Of a stretch of DNA of 5,109 bases, positions 1 through 4,937 are shown piece after piece. The notes under the pieces were generated by a model, which searched no databases, was not told where the DNA came from, and was given only the letters and a program-made list of their open reading frames with translations. Position numbers and translations under genes: made by a program. The stretch's first letter is position 1, and every line of letters starts with the position of its first letter. Source of the stretch: an uncultured bacterium (GTDB taxonomy: Bacteria > Bacillota > Clostridia > Lachnospirales > Lachnospiraceae); NCBI GenBank assembly GCA_937893485.1, contig CALBJL010000037.1, positions 1 through 5,109 on the forward strand, written 5' to 3'.

Positions 1-592
1 AGACAACCGGATACAGGTAGCGCCCCACATCCCCGTACCGGTGCCATTCCTGCAGATATTCATGCAGCCGTTCAAATATGCGCATCGCGTGGTCATAGCT
101 GCCGAGATAATAAAACTGCAGCGCAATACTGTTAAGCAGATACAATTCCAGATATGTGTAGGTGCGGCGCCGCGCGGTCTCATCGTAGAGCTCATCGAGC
201 GGCATCGACATCACGAGTACCTCCATCAGCTCCAGCAGTACCAGTGCGTGATCCGTTGTCTGCTGCGTCCGGTCAAGAATTCTCACATACGCATAAAACT
301 GTTGTTCAAACAGGGAATCCCCCACGCGGTTTCTCTTTGCACGCTCCAGAATCCGCTCCCAGCTGCACAGCTCCTCCAGCTCCTTTGTCTGTGAAAATCC
401 CGTAAAAAAACAGCCTGTATCCTTCAGTCTGCGCAGCAGCGCCTCTGCCACGCGACCGGAAGGCATCTGGCTGCCACTCTCGATCTTTGCAATCGTACTC
501 ACAGAGCAGATCCCCGCCGCCAGCTCCTCCTGCGTCATGTGCAGACGGCTTCGAAGCTCGCGGATCACCTCTCCTAATCTGTAGTATATCAT
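1..592 (-). CDS. Partial XRE-family regulator with TPR-like C-terminal region (RRNPP/Rgg-like), cut by left edge
   Basis: Reading the minus strand from the ATG at 592 gives 197 residues with no stop before the window edge, so the C-terminus is missing. Residues about 6-40 form an XRE/Cro helix-turn-helix (LGEVIRELR, then MTQEELAAGICS, then STIAKIESG), the pattern shared by PlcR- and Rgg-type regulators. The rest is helical, and residues about 151-180 (LLNSIALQFYYLGSYDHAM...) look like a TPR repeat. Family knowledge: RRNPP proteins combine an XRE domain with TPRs that bind short signalling peptides. Assignment to that group is inference, because most of the TPR region lies outside the window and no peptide gene is seen. 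The start is supported by GGGGAGGG at 600-607 on the minus strand, 7 nt before the ATG. It lies downstream of hpf in the same direction but 197 nt away, so it probably has its own promoter; I found no convincing -35/-10 pair. It could also be a plain XRE regulator with a helical effector domain. Confidence 0.85.
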   Translation of the reverse strand, partial: MIYYRLGEVIRELRSRLHMTQEELAAGICSVSTIAKIESGSQMPSGRVAEALLRRLKDTGCFFTGFSQTKELEELCSWERILERAKRNRVGDSLFEQQFYAYVRILDRTQQTTDHALVLLELMEVLVMSMPLDELYDETARRRTYTYLELYLLNSIALQFYYLGSYDHAMRIFERLHEYLQEWHRYGDVGRYLYPVV

Positions 593-626
593 TTTTACAC
601 CCTCCCCATATGGTTTATTGTAACTG

Positions 627-643
627 TACTGCTACTACCAGTA
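627..643. repeat. Small inverted repeat upstream of the XRE regulator, possible operator
   Basis: The arms TACTG (627-631) and CAGTA (639-643) are perfect inverted repeats around a 7-nt spacer. The site lies about 35 nt upstream of the regulator start at 592, where an autoregulatory operator could sit. The arms are only 5 nt, so chance is a real alternative. Confidence 0.2.
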
Positions 644-687
644 TACATGACCCACAGGAGGAGGGTTTTTCAATTTGTGTAATATAT

Positions 688-770
688 GCCGGTACGCGCG
701 TCCCGCGTTTTCAAAATGAAAACTTCTGACCGGCTCGACATTTCTCGACACAGTTATGTGAACCTGTGTC
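688..770 (-). other. Hairpin-rich segment downstream of hpf, possible weak terminator or structured 3' UTR
   Basis: Two imperfect hairpins follow the hpf stop codon. The first, at 747-770, pairs GACACAG with CTGTGTC and can extend by two pairs if one G bulges out. The second, at 688-734, has outer arms GCCGGT/ACCGGC around an inner 7-bp stem GTTTTCA-AAA-TGAAAAC at 707-723. Neither is followed by a T-tract on the minus strand, so neither is a standard intrinsic terminator. They may slow RNA decay or terminate weakly. A direct repeat CTCGACA also occurs at 734-740 and 744-750. Confidence 0.3.
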
Positions 771-789
771 CGCGCGCCTGCCCAGCCGC

Positions 790-1317
790 CTAAAACTCCG
801 GCTCAATCAGACCGTAGCTGCGGTCCTTACGCTTGTATACGACATTGACCTCTCCGGTCTCTGCATTGCTGAATACAAAGAAATTGTGTCCCAGCAGCTC
901 CATCTGTACACAGGCATCCTCCGGAAACATCGGCTTCATGCCAAACTTCTTGGCACGGACAATGCGGATCTCCTCATCATCCACGATATCCTCCTCCACA
1001 AATTCCTTGCGGAGACTCTCGGTGTTCTGCTGCTTGTCGATCAGCTTTTTGCGGTATCTCTTAAGCTGCGCCTCGATAATATCCACGACAAGATCAATCG
1101 TCACATACATATCATCACTCTGCTGTTCCGCACGGATAATATGTCCCTTCATCGGGATCGTGACCTCCATCTTCTGCCGCTCCTTTTCCACACTGAGTGT
1201 CACGTTACATGCAGTATCAGGTGTAAAATATTTCTCCAGCTTGGCAAGCTTGTCCTCCACAGCCGAACGCAATCCCGCTGTCACCTCAATGTTTTTTCCA
1301 CTAATTGTTATTTTCAT
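790..1317 (-). CDS. hpf: Ribosome hibernation promoting factor, long form (HPF/RaiA/YvyD family)
   Basis: The 175-residue product has the full length and both domains of long HPF. Residues 1-95 are the S30AE/RaiA ribosome-binding domain, beginning MKITISGKNIEVT and rich in basic residues near 86-95 (KRYRKK). A charged linker (about 96-116) precedes the C-terminal dimerisation domain, with IVRAKKFGMKPM at about 119-130 and the diagnostic QMELLGHNFFVF and VVYKRKDRSYGLIEP blocks. Family knowledge: this cytoplasmic protein binds the 30S decoding region, and the tail pairs two 70S ribosomes into inactive 100S dimers during slow growth. I chose the ATG at 1317 over the in-frame ATG at 1326. The ribosome binding site AAAGGAG (1327-1333) abuts the upstream ATG with no spacing but sits 9 nt from the one used, and family members start with MKI/MKF-like residues. 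It is transcribed divergently from the YmfI-like gene. Placement is confident; nothing indicates a defect. Confidence 0.97.
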   Translation of the reverse strand: MKITISGKNIEVTAGLRSAVEDKLAKLEKYFTPDTACNVTLSVEKERQKMEVTIPMKGHIIRAEQQSDDMYVTIDLVVDIIEAQLKRYRKKLIDKQQNTESLRKEFVEEDIVDDEEIRIVRAKKFGMKPMFPEDACVQMELLGHNFFVFSNAETGEVNVVYKRKDRSYGLIEPEF

Positions 1318-1388
1318 AATACACATCTCCTTTCGAGACTTTTTTCTTGTACTATAATTTTAATACATTTTCTCTTTTAAAACCAGTG

Positions 1389-1401
1389 TTTATACTATAA
1401 A
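1389..1401. promoter_or_regulatory. Palindromic -10 element shared by the divergent hpf and ymfI-like genes
   Basis: The 13-nt sequence TTTATA-C-TATAAA is a perfect palindrome around C1395. It presents TATAAA as a -10 box on both strands: 1394-1389 on minus, toward hpf, and 1396-1401 on plus, toward the reductase gene. The plus-strand -35 is poor (only T-rich DNA at the expected distance). A second plus-strand -10, TATAAT at 1353-1358, is closer to consensus but also lacks a good -35. The plus-strand start therefore remains uncertain. Confidence 0.4.
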
Positions 1402-1417
1402 ATATATAAAAAAACAA
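1389..1417 (-). promoter_or_regulatory. Probable sigma-A promoter for hpf
   Basis: On the minus strand TTGTTT (1417-1412) and TATAAA (1394-1389) are separated by exactly 17 nt. This predicts a start near 1382 and a leader of about 65 nt before the hpf ATG. The region is very AT-rich, so chance matches are easy and the call is moderate. Confidence 0.5.
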
Positions 1418-1436
1418 TAAACAATCGGAGTATACC

Positions 1437-2180
1437 ATGAAACAAAGAAAAGCACTTGTCACCGGTGCCTCCCACGGGATCGGAAAAGCCATCGCCACGC
1501 GCTTTGCCGCCGAGGGCTGTGACCTCATTTTGAATTGTAAGACAGATCATGAGCTGCTGCGCGCGACGGCGCATGACCTGTCTGCCACCTACGGCATCCG
1601 CACACAGGTCATTTCATGCGATGTGGGCGACCACGCCGCCGTATGCGATATGTTTGAGCAGATCCGTGCCTTTTTTGACGGAGATGGCATCGACATTCTC
1701 GTCAACAATGCCGGTATTTCACAGATCGGTCTGCTCACCGACCTTTCCATCGACGACTGGAACCGCGTAATCGCAACCAATCTGACCAGCGTATTTTCCT
1801 GCTGCCACGAAGCCATTCCCCACATGGTTCATCAAAAATCCGGCTGCATCATCAACATTTCCTCGGTGTGGGGTACGGTCGGTGCCTCGTGCGAGGTCGC
1901 TTACTCCGCCTCAAAGGGCGGCATCAACACGTTTACAAAAGCGCTCGCCAAAGAGCTTGCGCCGAGCGGAATCTCCGTCAACGCGATCGCCTGCGGCGTG
2001 ATCGACACCCGCATGAACGGCTGCTTTGACGCCGCAGAGCGCGCGGCACTGGAGGAGGAAATCCCGATGGGACGCTACGGCACACCCGAAGAAGCCGCGG
2101 CACTCGCATGGCAGCTCGCCACCGCCCCCGCCTACCTCACAGGTCAGATCCTTTCGCTGGACGGAGGCTGGCAGTCATAA
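1437..2180 (+). CDS. ymfI: SDR-family NAD(P)H reductase, YmfI-like (probable EF-P 5-aminopentanone reductase; FabG-like)
   Basis: This 247-residue protein is a complete classical short-chain dehydrogenase. It has the cofactor-binding TGASHGIG at residues 9-16, NNAG at 90-93, and the catalytic set N115, S143, Y156 and K160 (YSASK). The C-terminus (YLTGQILSLDGGW) has the form usual in FabG relatives. The segment SSVWGTVGASCEVAYS followed by LAKELAPSGISVN matches, from memory, B. subtilis YmfI (SSIWGETGASCEVLYS). YmfI reduces the 5-aminopentanone group on EF-P lysine to 5-aminopentanol. No acyl carrier or other fatty acid synthesis gene is near, which argues against a housekeeping FabG. Position 186 is Cys where the family usually has Pro (ACG instead of APG, before VIDT). 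GGAG at 1427-1430 lies 6 nt before the start. It is cotranscribed with the small XRE gene. Reductase function is near certain; the EF-P role is inferred from the signature. Confidence 0.9.
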   Translation: MKQRKALVTGASHGIGKAIATRFAAEGCDLILNCKTDHELLRATAHDLSATYGIRTQVISCDVGDHAAVCDMFEQIRAFFDGDGIDILVNNAGISQIGLLTDLSIDDWNRVIATNLTSVFSCCHEAIPHMVHQKSGCIINISSVWGTVGASCEVAYSASKGGINTFTKALAKELAPSGISVNAIACGVIDTRMNGCFDAAERAALEEEIPMGRYGTPEEAAALAWQLATAPAYLTGQILSLDGGWQS

Positions 2181-2519
2181 ATGAAGGCTACTTCAGAACG
2201 CATCCGCATACTCATGGACGAGCAGCACATATCACAAAAGAGACTCGCAGCCGAGCTGCAGGTCTCCAATTCCTCACTGTGCAATTACCTCCACGCAACC
2301 AGATGGATCAATCTGTCCCTGTTGCGCAAGCTCTGCCAGTCATTTGATATTTCAGCAGACTATGTCATCGGTCTGTCAGACCAGAAAAATCCCCCCACAT
2401 TACCGGACGACGAACAGACACTCCTTGAACTGTACCGCGCGCTGCCGTCGCGCGGCAAGCACTGTGCTATCTACCAGCTGCGTGAATTAGCCCAGTTATG
2501 CAAAATCACCGACCGCTGA
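2181..2519 (+). CDS. Small XRE-family transcriptional regulator
   Basis: The 112-residue protein carries an XRE/Cro helix-turn-helix at about residues 7-66. The two helices of the motif are SQKRLAAELQVS and NSSLCNYLH, followed by LLRKLCQSFDISADYVIGLSD, the usual end of this domain. The C-terminal 40 residues (EQTLLELYRALPSRGK...) form a predicted helical tail common in clostridial XRE proteins, with no enzymatic or sensor motif. Its ATG follows the reductase TAA directly (TAAATG). The nearest Shine-Dalgarno is GGAGG, 13 nt upstream inside the reductase reading frame. This suggests translational coupling and one bicistronic mRNA. The target is unknown; autoregulation of the operon is possible but no operator is evident. 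The stop codon lies in the loop of a hairpin shared with the convergent symporter gene. Confidence 0.88.
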   Translation: MKATSERIRILMDEQHISQKRLAAELQVSNSSLCNYLHATRWINLSLLRKLCQSFDISADYVIGLSDQKNPPTLPDDEQTLLELYRALPSRGKHCAIYQLRELAQLCKITDR

Positions 2520-2533
2520 ACACGGCCGGTGAT
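2505..2533. terminator. Hairpin between convergent genes, probable terminator (better on the minus strand)
   Basis: The arms ATCACCGACCG (2505-2515) and CGGCCGGTGAT (2523-2533) pair in 10 of 11 positions around a 7-nt loop. On the minus strand the hairpin is followed by TTTTGC, the shape of an intrinsic terminator for the symporter gene, which ends 15 nt before it. On the plus strand it is followed by CTGTAGG, a poor U-tract, so termination of the XRE operon is less certain. The XRE stop codon TGA (2517-2519) lies in the loop. Confidence 0.6.
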
Positions 2534-2548
2534 CTGTAGGTACATCAT

Positions 2549-4090
2549 TTAATCATTTCCTAGTGACTGCGAACGACGCACCTGTGTCGTCTTGTCATAG
2601 CACGAGAAGATCTGTGTGATCTGCGCATCATCCTGTTTCGGTGAAGTCAGACTCACCACAGGCACGATCACAAGTCCGGCAAGCATTGCAAACGCGCCAC
2701 AGTTAATCGGTGACTGTAAAAATACCGGAAACGCGCTGCGCACGAACATATTGAGTACCATGATGCCTGCGCCGAAAATGAAGCTGACCCATACGGAGAG
2801 CCGTGTCGTCTTTTTCCAGTACAGACCGTATAAAAACGGTGCTAGGAATGCACCCGCGAGCGCTCCCCATGACACACCCATCAGCTGCGCGATAAATGTC
2901 ACATTGTTCGTGTACTGAACGATCGCAATGACGACAGAGATCGCAATAAATACAACGATCAGCATACGGATACATACCAACTGCTTTTTCTCATCCATTT
3001 TTTTGATGATATGACCCTTGATCACATCGATCGTCAGTGTTGAGCTGGATGCGATTACGAGTGACGACAAGGTAGACATTGACGCGGAAAGCACCAGAAT
3101 CACAACGAGTCCGATGAGCAGATCCGGCAGTCCTGACAGCATCGTGGGAATGACAGCATCATAGCCGTCCGCCGCAATGTCGATCTGATCGGAAAACAGT
3201 CGTCCGAATCCACCTAAAAAGTAGCAGCCGCCGGATACGACGAGGGCGAAAAAGGTCGAAATAACCGCTCCCTTCCGGATCTGGTTCTCATTTTTGATTG
3301 CATAGAACTTCTGTACCATCTGCGGCAGTCCCCATGTACCGAGCGAAGTCAGGATGACGACACCGAGCAGGTTGAGCGGATCGGGTCCGAGGAACGAATT
3401 GAATACGCCTGGTGTCGTGGATACGGTCGCATCCTCCACACGCGCCAGCCCGTCCAGCGCGGCCATCAGTCCGCCGTTCATGTTGAGCACGGCAGCGATC
3501 ACGGCACAGATACCGACAAGCATCACGCATCCCTGAATGAAATCGTTGATCGCGGTCGCCATATATCCACCTGCAATCACGTAGATACCGGTCAGCACCG
3601 CCATAATGACGATACACAGTTTAAAATCAATGTTGAACGCCATTCCGAACAGACGGGAAAGTCCATTGTAGAGCGATGCGGTATACGGAATCAGGAAAAT
3701 AAATACAATGACAGACGCGCAGATCTTGAGCGCCGGACTGTCAAATCTTTTTCCGAAAAACTCGGGCATTGTCGCCGAATCCAGATGCTGGCTCATGACA
3801 CGTGTTCTGCGTCCGAGTACGACCCATGCCAACAGGGAACCGATCACCGCATTTCCAAGACCGATCCACGATGCCGCAATACCGTATTTCCAACCGAACT
3901 GTCCGGCATAGCCAATAAATACAACCGCCGAAAAATAAGATGTACCATATGCAAAGGCTGTCAGCCACGGTCCGACGCTGCGGCCTCCGAGCACGAAGCC
4001 GTTGACATCCGTCGCGTGCTTCCGGCAATACAAACCTATCGCAATCATTACCCCAAAAAAGATCACGAGCATAAAAACTTTTGCAATCAT
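2549..4090 (-). CDS. Sodium:solute symporter, SSS family (PutP/PanF-like), substrate unassigned
   Basis: The 513-residue integral membrane protein has about 12-13 hydrophobic segments, the size and layout of the SSS family (TC 2.A.21), which couples Na+ entry to uptake of amino acids, vitamins, sugars or similar solutes. Residues 31-70 hold the conserved GFVLGGRSVGPW and FIGYAGQFGWKYG regions. GGYMATAINDFIQG at 174-187 is a family signature. QMVQKFYAIKNENQIRKGA at about 257-275 is another conserved stretch. MSTLSS at 338-343 places S339 and T340 where PutP has the Na+-coordinating S340/T341. The tail after about 485 is polar and presumably cytoplasmic. The substrate cannot be read from the sequence: residues 41-70 resemble PanF-type members as much as PutP. 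The start has GAGG at 4099-4102, 8 nt upstream. Its promoter and a candidate operator lie in the 116 nt upstream, so it appears to be a single-gene regulated unit ending at the hairpin near 2505-2533. Confidence 0.93.
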   Translation of the reverse strand: MIAKVFMLVIFFGVMIAIGLYCRKHATDVNGFVLGGRSVGPWLTAFAYGTSYFSAVVFIGYAGQFGWKYGIAASWIGLGNAVIGSLLAWVVLGRRTRVMSQHLDSATMPEFFGKRFDSPALKICASVIVFIFLIPYTASLYNGLSRLFGMAFNIDFKLCIVIMAVLTGIYVIAGGYMATAINDFIQGCVMLVGICAVIAAVLNMNGGLMAALDGLARVEDATVSTTPGVFNSFLGPDPLNLLGVVILTSLGTWGLPQMVQKFYAIKNENQIRKGAVISTFFALVVSGGCYFLGGFGRLFSDQIDIAADGYDAVIPTMLSGLPDLLIGLVVILVLSASMSTLSSLVIASSSTLTIDVIKGHIIKKMDEKKQLVCIRMLIVVFIAISVVIAIVQYTNNVTFIAQLMGVSWGALAGAFLAPFLYGLYWKKTTRLSVWVSFIFGAGIMVLNMFVRSAFPVFLQSPINCGAFAMLAGLVIVPVVSLTSPKQDDAQITQIFSCYDKTTQVRRSQSLGND

Positions 4091-4145
4091 AACTGTTTCC
4101 TCTTTTCTTTTGACTTTTCATTTTTTCTTATTGATTTACCGCGCT

Positions 4146-4168
4146 AAAGCGTTGCGGTTTAACGCTTT
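4146..4168. promoter_or_regulatory. Candidate operator: perfect 8-bp inverted repeat downstream of the symporter start site
   Basis: AAAGCGTT (4146-4153) and AACGCTTT (4161-4168) are perfect inverted repeats around a 7-nt spacer. The predicted symporter transcript starts near 4175, so the palindrome covers roughly +7 to +29, a typical roadblock position for a repressor. An alternative pairing, ACCGC/GCGGT at 4139-4143 and 4154-4158, overlaps it, so an RNA structure in the leader is also possible. The repeat does not match a cre site or another operator I can name. Confidence 0.5.
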
Positions 4169-4181
4169 TACCTGTTAAAGT

Positions 4182-4210
4182 ATTCTAGCATAAAAAAACG
4201 CGCCTGTCAA
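4182..4210 (-). promoter_or_regulatory. Near-consensus sigma-A promoter for the symporter gene, inside the HAD terminator
   Basis: On the minus strand a perfect -35 TTGACA (4210-4205) and -10 TAGAAT (4187-4182) are separated by exactly 17 nt, and TGC directly before the -10 gives an extended -10. The predicted start is near 4175, leaving a leader of about 85 nt. The -35 overlaps the HAD stop codon, and the spacer consists of the terminator's right arm plus its T-tract. Confidence 0.75.
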
Positions 4211-4221
4211 TGCAGACGCGT
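4192..4221 (-). terminator. Intrinsic terminator of the HAD phosphatase gene
   Basis: On the minus strand ACGCGTCTG (4221-4213) pairs with CAGGCGCGT (4206-4198) over 9 bp with one G-U wobble. The loop is CATTGA, and the stem runs directly into a T-tract ending at 4192. The HAD stop codon TGA (4209-4207) is in the loop, so the left arm is coding sequence (residues TRL). Confidence 0.85.
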
Positions 4222-4875
4222 AATTGTTTCCCATACTTGTTCCGGTGTGTCGCACAACGTCTGTGCACCGTGCGCCAGCAGGCATTCCTTATCACGAAAT
4301 CCCCATAACACGCTGATACACGGAAGTCCCGAATTTTTCGCTGTCGCGAGATCGACTTCGGAATCTCCGATATAGATGGATTGCTCTGCCGTAACTCCCA
4401 ATTCACGCAATGCGGTGTACACGGTATCGGGTGCCGGTTTTTTCCTGACTCCCGCCGCCTCGTTTTCACCGATCGCTACGCTGATATACTCGCTGAAATA
4501 GATCTCGTTGAGCTGTTTGACGGCTGCATCGAGTTTGTTCGATACGATCGCCATCTCAATGCCCGCATCCCACAGGTGCTTCATCAGCTCCAGTACGCCG
4601 TCATACGGACGTGTGTGGTCATTGCTGTGTTCGGCATAATGCGCCCGGAAAGCGGCAAATATGTCCTCAAAATCCGCGTTGTCCTCCGGCTTTTCGATTC
4701 CGAGTGCACGCAGCATGAGAAGTTTTACACCATTACCGACAAAACGGCGCACCTCATCGATCGTGCGCGTCGGATAGCCGTACTGCTGCAATGCCGCGTT
4801 TGTGCTGTCGGTCAGATCCTCTAATGTGTTGAGCAGCGTGCCATCCAGATCAAATATGACTGCTTTTATACTCAT
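4207..4875 (-). CDS. HAD-family hydrolase, phosphoglycolate phosphatase (Gph)-like
   Basis: The 222-residue protein has all four HAD motifs. Motif I is FDLDGT with nucleophile D9 and acid/base D11, motif II is S112 (IVSNK), motif III is K146 (KKPAPD), and motif IV is GDSEVD with D171 and D175. The insert after motif I is an alpha-helical C1-type cap (about 16-85) that includes RFVGNGVKLLMLRAL, as in Gph/HAD_2 proteins. Family knowledge: such enzymes are cytoplasmic Mg2+-dependent phosphatases for small phosphorylated metabolites such as 2-phosphoglycolate; the true substrate cannot be fixed from sequence. The reading frame stays open far upstream, but I start at the ATG at 4875. AAAGGAG at 4885-4891 lies 9 nt before it, the next in-frame ATG (4884) abuts that site with no spacing, and motif I then falls at residue 9, as is usual. 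It is separated from the symporter gene by its own terminator. Confidence 0.93.
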   Translation of the reverse strand: MSIKAVIFDLDGTLLNTLEDLTDSTNAALQQYGYPTRTIDEVRRFVGNGVKLLMLRALGIEKPEDNADFEDIFAAFRAHYAEHSNDHTRPYDGVLELMKHLWDAGIEMAIVSNKLDAAVKQLNEIYFSEYISVAIGENEAAGVRKKPAPDTVYTALRELGVTAEQSIYIGDSEVDLATAKNSGLPCISVLWGFRDKECLLAHGAQTLCDTPEQVWETITRLH

Positions 4876-4908
4876 TTGTGTCATCTCCTTTGTAATCATT
4901 CCCATAGA

Positions 4909-4937
4909 ATTATGCCACAAGGTCACGGCTCCCGCAA
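4909..4937 (-). promoter_or_regulatory. Probable extended -10 promoter for the HAD gene
   Basis: On the minus strand CATAAT (4914-4909), preceded by TGG as an extended -10, lies 17 nt after a weak -35, TTGCGG (4937-4932). The predicted start is near 4902, giving a leader of about 27 nt that just covers the ribosome binding site. This also argues that the gene does not start further upstream. Confidence 0.55.

Noticed and set aside
657..728. Short ORFs near the AGGAGGAGGG run at 657-665 that might encode a peptide for the regulator
   Set aside because: The purine run is followed at normal spacing only by GTG-TAA, and later ATGs are too far away. The 23-codon minus-strand ORF starting near 744 has no proper ribosome binding site and is not hydrophobic.
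766..1380. Long plus-strand open frames across hpf
   Set aside because: They are antisense shadows of a confidently identified gene, with no domain signature.
1318..1436. A raiA-motif structured RNA upstream of hpf
   Set aside because: That motif is around 200 nt, GC-rich and highly structured. Only 119 nt of AT-rich DNA separates hpf from the divergent gene, and no such structure is visible.
1437..2519. Fatty acid synthesis operon containing fabG
   Set aside because: No acpP, fabD, fabF or accB is adjacent; the neighbour is an XRE regulator, and the active-site segment resembles YmfI more.
2616..4147. Several 60-126 codon frames on both strands inside the symporter gene
   Set aside because: All are out-of-frame shadows of one continuous SSS-family protein. 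None has a recognisable domain or suitable ribosome binding site.
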